A stretch of 48,625 nt of DNA. Source: Acidobacteriota bacterium. GTDB lineage: Bacteria; Acidobacteriota; Terriglobia; Terriglobales; Acidobacteriaceae. The notes under the pieces were generated by a model. It did not search any database. It was not told the DNA's origin and saw only the letters and a program-made list of their open reading frames with translations. Location: assembly GCA_021781495.1 (NCBI GenBank), contig JAJXWS010000017.1, positions 1-48,625 of the forward strand, given 5' to 3'. Shown here piece after piece: positions 16,660 through 25,441 of the stretch (position 1 is its first letter; the number at the start of each line of letters is the position of its first letter). The translations under genes and the position numbers were made by a program.

Positions 16660-17871
16660 CTACCAGAGCGGGCCGGCGGCGCGGCGCAGGTCGCGAAGCG
16701 GATAGCGCGTGCCGCGCCAGACCACGCCGTTGCGGACGAGAGCAAGCGCCATGGAGCGCAGAAACGCGTAGACGATGAGCATGGCGGCGGGCGCGTAGAA
16801 GATCGCATGCCAGGCGGAGACCTGCGTGACGCGGCGGTTGGCGGCGAAGACCATGGTGATCGCGATGCAGGAAAGCAGGCCCGCGACGAGCGACCATCCA
16901 CCGGCGACGATGGCCGCGAGCGGCCAGAGCGTGTGCACGGCGAGAGCCAGGCACGCCGCCAGATGCAGGAATACACGGAATCGATAGACGGCGAAACCGT
17001 TCTTTTCCATCAGTTGAATGACGAAGAACGGGCCGGGGATCCAGCGAATGCGGACGAGGCCGGGGCCAACGACGACGCGCTGCGCGAAGCCGGAACGCTT
17101 GATGCGCCAGCCGAGACGAAGGTCGTCGAGGACCTCCATGCGGAGGGACTGAAAGCCGCCGATGCGGGTGTAGACCTCGCGGCGGACGAGGTTGAAGCCG
17201 CCGACGCCGAGGAAGTCGCGGGCACGGGGATCGGCAACCCGCCAGAGGCGGACGGTCCACTGGGCGAGAACCTGCATGGTGGCGAGCATGGCACGCTCGC
17301 CGGTGGAGTGGAAGATGAGCGACGGCACCAGGACGAGGTGGTCGGCCTGATCGCGTTCTGCCTGCTGCACGGCCAACTGAAGGGCGCGCGGATGGAAGGC
17401 CACGTCGCCATCGGTAAAGAGGAGCCAGGGGGCGGTGGCCTGCTGCGCGGCGAGGGACATAGCGTGCGGCTTGCCAAGCCAGCCGGGAGGCAACTCGCGG
17501 ATATGCAGGACGGTGAGCGTGTGCGGGCCGGGCGCGGCGGCGACCTCGGCTGCAACCTCGTCCATCTTGGCGCCGGTGCTGTCTGTGGAGCGGTCATCGA
17601 CGGCGATGATCTGGAGGCGGAGGCCAGTGGAGGCGAGGAGCGAACGCAGCGTGGTCTGGATGGCGGCCTCCTCATTGCAGGCCGGGACGATGACGGTGAG
17701 GTGCGGAGCGGACTCCGGCTGGAGGCGAGGCAGATCGGGGGTAGGGTTTGCCGTGAGATCGGGCAGAGTGGGCATGCCGCGCAGAGAGGCGAACGCCTGC
17801 CAGAGCCATCCAAAGGCGATTGCCCAACTGACGGCGGTGAATGCCTGGGACGCTACGGCATAGGGATGCAT
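16660..17871 (-). CDS. Membrane-bound family 2 glycosyltransferase (HpnB/CrtQ-like)
   Basis: The 403-residue protein has an N-terminal membrane segment (about 8-28), a GT-A catalytic domain (about 55-285) and three or so C-terminal membrane helices (about 295-385). GT2 motifs are VIVPACNEEAAI, VDDRSTDST, and the metal-binding FTDGDVAFHP (DxD-type), then FLGVGGFNLVRREVY and LDDLRLGWRI. The layout, with C-terminal membrane helices, matches the hopene-associated HpnB and carotenoid-associated CrtQ groups. Given the hopanoid cluster 6 kb away, an HpnB-like role is possible, but it is not in the cluster, and other lipid glycosyltransferases look the same. The start at 17871 is the first ATG before a gap of about 75 bases to the next gene. 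Confidence 0.85.
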   Translation of the reverse strand: MHPYAVASQAFTAVSWAIAFGWLWQAFASLRGMPTLPDLTANPTPDLPRLQPESAPHLTVIVPACNEEAAIQTTLRSLLASTGLRLQIIAVDDRSTDSTGAKMDEVAAEVAAAPGPHTLTVLHIRELPPGWLGKPHAMSLAAQQATAPWLLFTDGDVAFHPRALQLAVQQAERDQADHLVLVPSLIFHSTGERAMLATMQVLAQWTVRLWRVADPRARDFLGVGGFNLVRREVYTRIGGFQSLRMEVLDDLRLGWRIKRSGFAQRVVVGPGLVRIRWIPGPFFVIQLMEKNGFAVYRFRVFLHLAACLALAVHTLWPLAAIVAGGWSLVAGLLSCIAITMVFAANRRVTQVSAWHAIFYAPAAMLIVYAFLRSMALALVRNGVVWRGTRYPLRDLRRAAGPLW

Positions 17872-17947
17872 AGGGCCAGTATGACCGATGGGCGAGCTTT
17901 ACGCGGATGGCTGGCTGGTTTGGTTTGACGAGGTCAAGTTAACGAAA

Positions 17948-19210
17948 TCAATCCGCGGTGGCGTCTGCGGTGGCCAAAGCTTCTTCGAGGGGCGGTGCGA
18001 CGGCTGCTCCGGCCAGCAGAAGGATGCAGGAGAACACGAGGAAGACGAGCGTGGCGCCGAGGCCGATGCGGAGATTGGAACGGTCGGAGATGGCCCCGAT
18101 GATCTGGGGGGAGAAGGTGTCTCCGAAGAAGTGGATGCAGAAGAGATTGATGGAGACGGCGGTGGCGCGAACGGGGGCGGAGACGGAGTTGACGATGGCG
18201 GCGTTGAGCGGGCCGGTGTTGAGGAAGAGGAAGAACTCGGCGGCGAAGAGCGCTGGCACGGCCCAGTGCGTGGGGCCAAAGAAGATGAGGATGCCGCAGG
18301 GCAGGGTGAGGGCGACGCTCCAGAAGGAGAGCAGATAGAGGGCGCGGTGATCGGAACGGAGCCAGCGCTGGGCGATCCAGCCGCCGACGAGGGTGCCGGC
18401 GATGCCGTCGATGACGGTGATGGCGCCGACGACCATGCTGGAATCGGCTACGGAGAGGCCAGCGTCGCGGTGCAGGAAGGTGGGGACCCAGGCGCTGATT
18501 CCGCCCATGGCGAAGGTGAGCATGGCGAGGCCGAAGGTGGCGGAGAGGTAGGCGCGGTTCTGGAAGAGTCCGAGAACGGTGGCGCGGCTGGCGGTGGGAC
18601 GAAGGTGATCGCTGGCGCCGCGTACGGGTTCGCGGCCCAGCCATGCGTAGAGCGCGGCTACGATGAGTCCGGGGATCGCGCAGACAAAGAACGGCATACG
18701 CCAGCCCCAGAGCGAGCCGAGCTTGCCGCCGGCGACATAGCCGAGCGCGGCTCCGACGGGGATGGCGAGATAGAAGATGGAGAGGACGCGGTTGCGATCG
18801 CGCTCGGGGTAGAAGTCCGCCAGAACGGCGGGAGCAAAGATGCCGAAGGTGGCTTCGCCGACACCGACGAGGGCGTGGCGGAAGTAGAGTGTCCAGTAGC
18901 TGTGGACCCACGCCGTGGCAAGAGTAGCGAGGCTCCAGAGGACAGCTCCGGAGATGATGAGCGGCTTGCGCGGGAAGCGGTCGCCGAGCCAGCCGGTGAG
19001 CGGCGCCACGATCATGTAGGTGATGAAGAGCGCGGTAGTGAGGGCGCCCATCTGCTGATCGGTGGAGTGGAAATCGCGCTGGATGAGGGCGACCTCGCCG
19101 GGCAGGATGTAGCGGTCAATGTAGTTGAGCAGGTTGAGGCCGAGCAGCAGTGCGACGGTCCCGATGGCGGGAGCGGCGAAGTCGCGCGCAGTTTGGGACG
19201 GCTTGACCAA
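17948..19210 (-). CDS. MFS transporter, Spinster-like
   Basis: The 420-residue product has about 12 membrane segments and fits the Spinster group of the major facilitator superfamily: NYIDRYILPGEVALIQRDF at the end of helix 1, the helix 2-3 loop motif GWLGDRFPRKP, and the RHALVGVGEATF segment of helix 4. Spinster proteins carry lysolipids, sphingosine-type or other organic solutes; the bacterial substrates are mostly unknown. The start is a TTG at 19210 with AGGA 8 bases upstream; there is no ATG before residue 53, so the TTG is favoured. It follows queF on the same strand with a 90-base gap, which may or may not be one transcript. A 624-codon frame on the other strand is antisense and not a gene. 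Confidence 0.88.
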   Translation of the reverse strand: MVKPSQTARDFAAPAIGTVALLLGLNLLNYIDRYILPGEVALIQRDFHSTDQQMGALTTALFITYMIVAPLTGWLGDRFPRKPLIISGAVLWSLATLATAWVHSYWTLYFRHALVGVGEATFGIFAPAVLADFYPERDRNRVLSIFYLAIPVGAALGYVAGGKLGSLWGWRMPFFVCAIPGLIVAALYAWLGREPVRGASDHLRPTASRATVLGLFQNRAYLSATFGLAMLTFAMGGISAWVPTFLHRDAGLSVADSSMVVGAITVIDGIAGTLVGGWIAQRWLRSDHRALYLLSFWSVALTLPCGILIFFGPTHWAVPALFAAEFFLFLNTGPLNAAIVNSVSAPVRATAVSINLFCIHFFGDTFSPQIIGAISDRSNLRIGLGATLVFLVFSCILLLAGAAVAPPLEEALATADATAD

Positions 19211-19300
19211 AGGTTACATCCTGAAGAAATGATGGCCGGGAATCAAGAGAATCACCGGGCTAGGGCGGCGTGGAACCGGGGACCGCGCCGGGGAGGCGAA

Positions 19301-19699
19301 CTATGCCTGCGGACGGGGCCAGCGGGCTTCGACGGTGGTGGCGATGCCGCCGCGGGGACGGAACTCGCCGCGGACGACGGCCCAGACGGGATCGCAGGCT
19401 TTTACGACGTCTTCGAGGACCTGGTTGACGATGTTTTCCTGAAAGATGCCGAGATTGCGGTAGCAAAAGAGGTATTCCTTGAGGGATTTGAGCTCAAGGC
19501 AGCGGTTCCGGGGCATGTAGCGGATGGTGAGAACGCCGAAGTCGGGCAGACCCGTTTTGGGACAGACGGAGGTCAGCTCGGGATCGTCGATGATGATTTC
19601 GTAGCCGGGAAACTGGTTCTGCCAGGTTTCGATGGGCGGGAAGGCGAAATCGAGGCCAGCCTTGGCGTGATCGTCGGTATAACGCGGTTGCTGAGACAT
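19301..19699 (-). CDS. queF: NADPH-dependent 7-cyano-7-deazaguanine reductase (preQ0 reductase)
   Basis: The frame is open far upstream, but the ATG at 19699 gives the correct 132-residue unimodular QueF. It reduces the nitrile preQ0 to the amine preQ1 in queuosine synthesis, using two NADPH. The catalytic C46 lies in TSVCPKTGLPDFG, with D53 also conserved, and the QueF signature LELKSLKEYLF (69-79) binds NADPH. Queuosine partners (queC, queD, queE) are not in the window. I looked for a preQ1 riboswitch in the leader (19700-19810) and saw nothing convincing. It is divergent from the adaptor-protein operon; the two share 111 bases of promoter DNA. Confidence 0.95.
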   Translation of the reverse strand: MSQQPRYTDDHAKAGLDFAFPPIETWQNQFPGYEIIIDDPELTSVCPKTGLPDFGVLTIRYMPRNRCLELKSLKEYLFCYRNLGIFQENIVNQVLEDVVKACDPVWAVVRGEFRPRGGIATTVEARWPRPQA

Positions 19700-19788
19700 G
19701 CATTGATTGTACGGGCGCGGGGAAGGCGTGGGCCACAGGGGGATGTGCCGGATTTTTCCTGATTCCTCCGGCTGTTTCAAGAGTCCTA

Positions 19789-19794
19789 TATACT
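19789..19794 (+). promoter_or_regulatory. Possible -10 box of the export operon
   Basis: TATACT lies 16 bases before the ATG of the adaptor-protein gene, which would place transcription start about 10 bases ahead of the codon. There is no good -35 hexamer at 16-18 bases, and the ribosome binding site is weak (ATAGGG), so this is only a candidate. Confidence 0.3.
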
Positions 19795-19810
19795 GGCTCA
19801 GGTTATAGGG

Positions 19811-21049
19811 ATGATTCGAGAAAGAAAGCAATTGGACCGTCGATGGCTCTGGGTGGGTGCGGCCGTCGTAGTGGTGGTGGTGTTCTTTTCGGTGCGCTCC
19901 CTGACGCGGACCCGCCAGCAGATACGCGTGGCGGAGGTGTCGCATCAGCCGCTGACGAGCACGGTGAGCACGAACGGCCGCGTCGAGCCGGAGGTGAACT
20001 ACGAGCTTCACAGTCCGATTGCGACGACGGTGAAGGCACTGTATGTGCAGCCGGGCGATGTGGTTCCGGCGGGCAAACTGCTGATGGTGCTGGATGATGT
20101 GCAGGCGCGGGCGCAGGTAGCGTCGGCGGAGAGCGGCGTGAAGTCTGCCCAGGCGGCGCTGGACGCGGTGAAGAACAACGGCACGCTGGAGCAGCGGCAG
20201 GCGGCAGCCGCCGACCTGACACGGAGCCGGCTGGATCGAGACCAGGCGAAGCGGGACCTGGACGCGCTGGTGAAGTTGAGCGCGACGGGAGCAGCCTCAG
20301 CGGGTGAGGTGGAGGCGGCTCGGCAGCGGCTGGCGAGCGCGGAGGCAACCCTGTCGGCGGCCGAACAAAGCGCCAAGGGGCGCTATTCCGCCGCGGACCT
20401 GGCAAGAACTCAGGCGGCAATGAGCGACGCAGAGGCGCACTTGGCGGTAGCGCGCAATGTGCTTGCACAGACGCAGATCCATGCGCCGATTTCCGGAACG
20501 GTCTACAGCGTGAACGCGGGCGCTACGGAGTTTGTGGAGCAAGGCAAGCTGCTGCTGCAGATGGCAGACCTGAAGCACGAGCGCGTGCGCGCCTACTTTG
20601 ACGAGCCGGAGATTGGCAAGCTGGCCGTGGGGCAGCCGATCCAGATCCAGTGGGATGCCAAGACGGGCAAGGTCTGGAATGGCCATATCGAGCGGACGCC
20701 GATCACCGTGATCACCTACGGAACGCGCACGGTGGGCGAGGTGCTGGTGTCAATTGACGATCCGGACGGGCAACTGCTGCCGGATACGAATGTGACGGTC
20801 ACGGTGACCACATCGAGCGAGACCAACGCGCTGAGCATTCCGCGCGAGGCGCTGTACTCCGAGGGCGGCAAGCCGTATGTGTTCAAGGTGACAGGAGACG
20901 CATTGAAGCGGACTCCGGTGATGACGGGAACCATCAATCTGACGCAGGTGGCGATTACGTCAGGATTGAATGCGGGAGACGTGGTTGCGACCGGAACTCT
21001 CTCTGGACAGCCCTTGCAAGAGGGTATTCCGATACAGGTTGCGCAGTGA
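19811..21049 (+). CDS. Periplasmic adaptor protein (HlyD/RND-type membrane fusion protein)
   Basis: The 412-residue product has an N-terminal membrane anchor (residues about 12-29), then the layout of a membrane fusion protein: half a lipoyl domain (SPIATTVKALYVQPGDVVPAG), an Ala-rich coiled-coil hairpin (about 95-215), the second lipoyl half (IHAPISGTVYSVNAGATEF), a beta-barrel domain and a C-terminal membrane-proximal domain. Such proteins join an inner-membrane pump to a TolC-type channel. Its stop overlaps the GTG start of the TPR gene (GTGA), and that gene in turn overlaps a TolC-type gene. No ABC or RND pump is encoded beside it, so the pump must be elsewhere, or the system works differently. 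Confidence 0.93.
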   Translation: MIRERKQLDRRWLWVGAAVVVVVVFFSVRSLTRTRQQIRVAEVSHQPLTSTVSTNGRVEPEVNYELHSPIATTVKALYVQPGDVVPAGKLLMVLDDVQARAQVASAESGVKSAQAALDAVKNNGTLEQRQAAAADLTRSRLDRDQAKRDLDALVKLSATGAASAGEVEAARQRLASAEATLSAAEQSAKGRYSAADLARTQAAMSDAEAHLAVARNVLAQTQIHAPISGTVYSVNAGATEFVEQGKLLLQMADLKHERVRAYFDEPEIGKLAVGQPIQIQWDAKTGKVWNGHIERTPITVITYGTRTVGEVLVSIDDPDGQLLPDTNVTVTVTTSSETNALSIPREALYSEGGKPYVFKVTGDALKRTPVMTGTINLTQVAITSGLNAGDVVATGTLSGQPLQEGIPIQVAQ

Positions 21050-22008
21050 GAGGCTGGATACAGGCAGGACTGCTGGCTTCGGCGCTGGCCATGGCAACCG
21101 CCGGCCACGCGCAGTATCAGCTTACGGCACAGGCGACAGCGGCCCTGGAAGCGGGCGATGCGGACCGGGCGCTGGCCCTGATCAATGCCCTGCCCCCGAC
21201 GGCCGAGGCGCATAACCTGCGATGCCGGGTGCAATACGTGCTGGAGCACTGGGATGCCGCAGCGAATGAATGCCAGCAGGCGGTGAACATGGACGGGGGG
21301 AACTCCGACTATCACCTGTGGCTGGGGCGGGCGCTGGGCGAGAAAGCAGATCGCGCGTCGTTTTTGAGTGCCTACGGGCTGGGCAAGCGTGTGCGGATCG
21401 AGTTTGAAGCGGCGGTGAAGGCGAATCCGCGCAATGCGGAGGCTCTGGCGGATCTGGGCGAGTTTTACTACTCTGCCCCGGGGATTGTGGGCGGAGGCGA
21501 CGACAAGGCTCAGGGGGTTGCCAACCAGCTGGATGGCGTGGACCCGGCGCGGGCATATGAGCTGCGGGCGCGCATCGCGGAGTCGCAAAAGGACTACGGC
21601 ACGGCGGAACGGGAGTTCAAGCAGGCGCTGGCGGTGAGTTCGCATCCGGCCTTCCAGTGGGTGACGCTGGCCGCGTTCTACAGCCGGCGCGGGCGCCTGC
21701 AGGAGATGGAGGCGGCGCTGGAGAACGGCCAGAAGGATGCGCTGCGGGACAGGCACGCAGGGGTGGCGCTGTATAACGGCGCGTCGGTGCTGATCAAAGC
21801 CGGGAAGAATTCCGCGCTGGCAGCCCGCATGCTGGAGGAGTATCTGGCGAGCACTTCCAAGACAGAGGAGGCGCCCGCGTTTGTGGCTCATACGCGGCTG
21901 GCGCAACTGAAGGCGCAGCTGGGCGACAAGGCGGGAGCACAGCAGGAAAAGAACGCCGCACTGCAACTGGCCCATGACTACCGGGCTGCCCAGGACTTGA
22001 GATTTTGA
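21046..22008 (+). CDS. Exported TPR-repeat protein in an efflux operon
   Basis: The GTG at 21046 forms a GTGA overlap with the adaptor gene. The 320-residue product has a short signal peptide (WIQAGLLASALAMATAGHA) and at least five tetratricopeptide-like helix pairs, for example AALEAGDADRALALINAL, LRCRVQYVLEHWDAAANEC, AVKANPRNAEALADLGEFYY, KDYGTAEREFKQAL and a final Ala-rich pair. TPR proteins act as assembly scaffolds; here it is probably periplasmic and may link the adaptor and the outer-membrane channel. I do not recognise a specific named family. Confidence 0.85.
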   Translation: MRGWIQAGLLASALAMATAGHAQYQLTAQATAALEAGDADRALALINALPPTAEAHNLRCRVQYVLEHWDAAANECQQAVNMDGGNSDYHLWLGRALGEKADRASFLSAYGLGKRVRIEFEAAVKANPRNAEALADLGEFYYSAPGIVGGGDDKAQGVANQLDGVDPARAYELRARIAESQKDYGTAEREFKQALAVSSHPAFQWVTLAAFYSRRGRLQEMEAALENGQKDALRDRHAGVALYNGASVLIKAGKNSALAARMLEEYLASTSKTEEAPAFVAHTRLAQLKAQLGDKAGAQQEKNAALQLAHDYRAAQDLRF

Positions 22009-23360
22009 TCGGGAACACGGATTTGAGAACGGGACGCAAATTGGGAACAGGTTGGCTGGCGTTGCTGCTGGGCACAGCGGCTGCGATGCTGCCTGCATCG
22101 CTGTCGGCACAAGTTTCGCTGACCACGGTGGTGGACCTGGCACAGCGCAACAGCGCAACGGTACGGATTGCGCAGGCGAACGTGCAGAAGGCGCAGGCGG
22201 GACTGTCGGAAAGCAAGGACGCGGTGATTCCCTCGGTGCAGTTTGCGACGGGGTTGCCGACGTTTCCGGAGGTGGGCTTTACCGGGTCGCCGCCGTCGGT
22301 CTGGACGGCCACGGTGCAGTCGCTGATCTTCGGTATTCCGCAGAAGCGGTATATCGACGCGGCACGTTTTGGCTTGCAGGCTGCAACGGCGAACCTGAAG
22401 GCGGCACGACAGCAGGTGGCTCTGGACGCCTCGGTTGCCTACATTGAGCTGGACACGGTGAACCGCGAGCTGGATGCTGCCCACGAGCAGGAAGGCTATG
22501 CCAACCGCCTGGTGGCGATTGAGCAGGAGCGATCCGAGGCGGGCGTGGACCCGCTGAGCGAGTTGCTGCAGGCCCAACTGACGGCGGCGCAGGTAAAGCT
22601 GGCGCGCATTCGCCTGGAGGCGCGTGCGGGCACGCTCGCCACGCAGATTGCGGCGTTGACAGGGCTGCCGGTGGGGTCGATTACGCCGGACACCAAGAGC
22701 ATTCCTGAGATTCCGAAACTGAGCGGAGACCCGCCGGACCATAATACGGGCGAGATTCGCGCGGCGCAGTTGCTGGCGCTCGCCAAGAGCGAGCAGGCGA
22801 GAGGTGACAAGGAGATCAACTATTTTCCGCAGTTGAGCTTCTTTGCGCAGTACAACCGCAATACGACGCTGCTGAACGATGTGAACTCGTTCTTTGCCAG
22901 ACCGCTGCCGGCGAACAACTTCAGTTCCGGCATTGCGATCCAGGTGCCGCTGTTTGACATGGGGCATCGCGCCAAGGCGCGCGAGACGGCCGCGGATGCG
23001 CTGCGCGCCACCGTGGAGGCCGAGGCAGCGCAGCGGCAGAACGATGTGCAGATTGCGCAGCTGAACGGCACGCTGCGCGAACTGGATGCGCTGGCGGAGG
23101 TGGCCACGCTGAAGCAGCAGATTGCTGCCGAACAGCTGAAGACGGTGGTGACGCAGCTGGAGTTTGGAAATGGAGCCGGCGCGGGCCCCGGCGCTGCTCC
23201 GCAACTGTCGCCGAAGGCGGAGCAACTGGCACGGATTGATGCGAGCCAGAGGCTGGAAGACTCACTGGATACAGGCTTTAACCTATCGAAGGCGCGGCTG
23301 AATCTGCTTCATGCGCTGGGACATATCGACGACTGGTTGCAGGAGCTGCACGCGAAGTAA
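22005..23360 (+). CDS. TolC-family outer-membrane channel protein
   Basis: The start is a TTG at 22005 in a TTGA overlap with the TPR gene; another TTG at 22023 is possible. A signal peptide follows (LGTGWLALLLGTAAAMLPASLSAQ). The 451-residue product shows the outer-membrane-efflux-protein pattern: long amphipathic helices rich in Ala, Gln and Glu in two similar halves, starting with SLTTVVDLAQRNSATVRIAQANVQKAQAG, and a beta-strand segment in each half (VQFATGLPTFPEV; FPQLSFFAQYNRN). TolC-type trimers form the exit duct of tripartite exporters. This completes an adaptor-scaffold-channel operon without an energising pump. Confidence 0.9.
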   Translation: MIGNTDLRTGRKLGTGWLALLLGTAAAMLPASLSAQVSLTTVVDLAQRNSATVRIAQANVQKAQAGLSESKDAVIPSVQFATGLPTFPEVGFTGSPPSVWTATVQSLIFGIPQKRYIDAARFGLQAATANLKAARQQVALDASVAYIELDTVNRELDAAHEQEGYANRLVAIEQERSEAGVDPLSELLQAQLTAAQVKLARIRLEARAGTLATQIAALTGLPVGSITPDTKSIPEIPKLSGDPPDHNTGEIRAAQLLALAKSEQARGDKEINYFPQLSFFAQYNRNTTLLNDVNSFFARPLPANNFSSGIAIQVPLFDMGHRAKARETAADALRATVEAEAAQRQNDVQIAQLNGTLRELDALAEVATLKQQIAAEQLKTVVTQLEFGNGAGAGPGAAPQLSPKAEQLARIDASQRLEDSLDTGFNLSKARLNLLHALGHIDDWLQELHAK

Positions 23361-23422
23361 GACGGTAAACGTCATTATTCTGCCTGAAATAGTACCGGAA
23401 TGATAAAATTGAGGGGATGTCT

Positions 23423-24898
23423 ATGCCTCTGAAAACGCTGTTTCTGAACCCGCCTTCGTTTGAGAATTTCGACGGTGGAGCGAGTTCGCGCTGGCCTGCA
23501 ACGCGCGAGATTGAGTCCTACTGGTACCCGGTGTGGCTGACGTATCCGGCTGGTCTGCTGGAAGGCTCGCGCCTGCTGGATGCCCCGCCCCATCACGTCT
23601 CGGCGGCCGAAACGATCGAGATCTGCAAGGCGTACGAGTTCCTTGTGCTGTTCACCTCGACGGTGGGCTGGGAGGGCGATCAGCGGCTGGCGGAAGCCAT
23701 CAAGGCAGCGAACCCCTCGATTCGCATTGCGTTTGTGGGGCCTCCGGTGACAACCTCGCCGGACAAGGCACTGAACGAGTGCTCGGTGCTGGACTTTATC
23801 TGCCGGCGCGAGTTTGACTACGCGGTGGTGGAGTTTGCGCAGGGCAAGCCGCTGAACGAGATTCTTGGCATCAGCTACAAGCAGGACGGCAAGGTTATCC
23901 ACAATCCGGATCGCCCGCAGGTGGAAGATCTGGACGCGATGCCGTGGGCCACGAAGATCTACAAGCGCGACCTGGATGTGACGCGCTACAACGTGCCCTT
24001 CCTGCTGCACCCGTATATCGCGCTTTACTCAACGCGCGGCTGCCCGGCGCAGTGCACCTTCTGCCTGTGGCCGCAGACGCTGAGCGGACATGCGTGGCGC
24101 AAGCGCTCCACGGATGACGTGGCGGCGGAGCTGGCGTGGGCAAAGCAGAATTTCCCGGATGTGAAGGAGTACTTCTTCGACGACGATACCTTCAACATCC
24201 AGAAGCAGCGCACGATTGAGCTGTGCGAAAAGCTGAAGCCGCTGGGCCTGACGTGGAGCTGCACCTCGCGCGTGACCACGGATCGCGAGACGCTGAAGGC
24301 GATGAAGGAAGCCGGTTGCCGGCTGCTGATTGTGGGCTTCGAGTCGGGCGACCCGCAGATCCTGAAGAACATCAAGAAGGGCGCAACGGTGGAGCGCGCG
24401 CGGGCGTTTGCGAAGGATTGCCACGATCTGGGCCTGACGATCCACGGCGACTTTATTCTTGGACTGCCGGGCGAGACGAAGGAGTCGATCCGCAACACGA
24501 TCAACTTCGCCAAGTCGCTGGATGTGGAGACGATTCAGGTGTCTATCGCGCATGCGTATCCGGGAACGGAGTTCTACGAGTACGCGAAGACGAACGGCTT
24601 TATTGTGAACACGGCGGCGATGAGCGATGAGGGCGGCCACCAGATGGCGCACATCGAGTATCCCGGCCTGCCGACCGATTACGTGCTGGAGATGGTGCAC
24701 CGCTTCTACGACGAGTACTACTTCCGTCCGAAGGCCGCATTCCGCGTGATCTGGAAGGCAATTGTGAATCGCGACCTGCCCAGGCTCTACGTGGAGGCCA
24801 AGTCCTTCCTGAAGCTGCGCGCACAGCGCAACAAGATGGTGAAGCAGGCGCGCAACCGCCAGACCGATTCGCAAACCGCGGTGAAAGCGGGCGCGTAA
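23423..24898 (+). CDS. hpnJ: Hopanoid-associated B12-binding radical SAM enzyme HpnJ
   Basis: Two in-frame ATGs lie at 23417 and 23423. GAGGGG at 23411-23416 is directly before the first but 6 bases before the second, so I start at 23423 (491 residues). The opening (MPLKTLFLNPPSFENFDGG) and the segment EIESYWYPVWLTYPAGL are characteristic of HpnJ. Residues up to about 155 are the B12-binding-like domain; the radical SAM cluster motif is CPAQCTFC (C207, C211, C214). HpnJ has been linked genetically to forming the cyclitol ether head group of bacteriohopanepolyols from the glucosamine form; the usual partners hpnI and hpnK are not seen here. It is convergent with the hpnE-hpnD-hpnC operon. A terminator follows. 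Confidence 0.92.
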   Translation: MPLKTLFLNPPSFENFDGGASSRWPATREIESYWYPVWLTYPAGLLEGSRLLDAPPHHVSAAETIEICKAYEFLVLFTSTVGWEGDQRLAEAIKAANPSIRIAFVGPPVTTSPDKALNECSVLDFICRREFDYAVVEFAQGKPLNEILGISYKQDGKVIHNPDRPQVEDLDAMPWATKIYKRDLDVTRYNVPFLLHPYIALYSTRGCPAQCTFCLWPQTLSGHAWRKRSTDDVAAELAWAKQNFPDVKEYFFDDDTFNIQKQRTIELCEKLKPLGLTWSCTSRVTTDRETLKAMKEAGCRLLIVGFESGDPQILKNIKKGATVERARAFAKDCHDLGLTIHGDFILGLPGETKESIRNTINFAKSLDVETIQVSIAHAYPGTEFYEYAKTNGFIVNTAAMSDEGGHQMAHIEYPGLPTDYVLEMVHRFYDEYYFRPKAAFRVIWKAIVNRDLPRLYVEAKSFLKLRAQRNKMVKQARNRQTDSQTAVKAGA

Positions 24899-24920
24899 GG
24901 CGATTCATTTCAGTTCCACC

Positions 24921-24955
24921 GAGGGCGACGCGATGCGTTCGCCCTCCTTTTCTTT
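24921..24955 (+). terminator. Rho-independent terminator after hpnJ
   Basis: GAGGGCGA (24921-24928) pairs with TCGCCCTC (24939-24946) around a 10-base loop, followed by CTTTTCTTTC. The stem starts 22 bases after the hpnJ stop and lies before the next gene at 24986, so the EamA pair may have its own promoter or depend on read-through. Confidence 0.75.
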
Positions 24956-24985
24956 CCGGCAGTACAAAGGACGTAAAAGACGGGA

Positions 24986-25441
24986 ATGGCGCACCACAGA
25001 CTTTCGCCACGACAATATCTGATCTTGGGACTGGTGGCCCTGTGCGCGCCGCTGGGCGACACGTGCCTGTCGCGCGGGATGACGAGCCTGCCGCCGATCT
25101 CACTGGCGCACCCGGCGACGCTGATCGCTGCTGTGTTTACGCCGTGGATTGCGGTGGGGATTGCCCTGCTGATTGGCTTTTTTGCGAGCTATCTGACGGC
25201 GCTGTCGTGGGCCGATTTGACGTTTGTGCTTCCGGCGACGGCGTTCGGCAATGTGATTGTGGCCTTCCTGTCGCGCTTCTGGCTGCATGAACCCATCTCC
25301 TTTCTGCGCTGGACGGGAATTGTGCTGATTACGATTGGCGTTGGCTTTGTGGCGAATGGGCCATCGCTGACGGAGCGCCCTGTGGAGACAGCGAGTGCCG
25401 CAGCGGAAGCGGAGCGGTTGGAAGAGGAGAAGGTGGGATGA
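24986..25441 (+). CDS. Half-size EamA/SMR-type membrane protein, first subunit
   Basis: The 151-residue product has four predicted membrane helices (about 13-30, 45-68, 73-95, 102-122) and ends in an acidic Ala/Glu-rich tail. The last half, LPATAFGNVIVAFLSRFWLHEP then WTGIVLITIGVGFVANG, is the EamA/DMT signature of a helix, a glutamate in a loop and a final helix, as in ArnE/ArnF-type flippase subunits and small multidrug resistance proteins. Its stop overlaps the start of a second four-helix gene by 4 bases, so the two most likely form a heterodimer. Substrate unknown; its place between hpnJ and hpnE suggests a hopanoid or polyprenyl-linked sugar, as inference. Confidence 0.82.
   Translation: MAHHRLSPRQYLILGLVALCAPLGDTCLSRGMTSLPPISLAHPATLIAAVFTPWIAVGIALLIGFFASYLTALSWADLTFVLPATAFGNVIVAFLSRFWLHEPISFLRWTGIVLITIGVGFVANGPSLTERPVETASAAAEAERLEEEKVG

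Noticed and set aside
17888-19762. A 624-codon open frame on the plus strand
   Set aside because: It lies opposite the MFS transporter and queF, both clearly real; its translation is Gly/Glu/Asp-rich without domains.
19700-19810. Possible preQ1 riboswitch ahead of queF
   Set aside because: The leader shows no recognisable hairpin with a following A-rich tail or pseudoknot pairing near the start codon.
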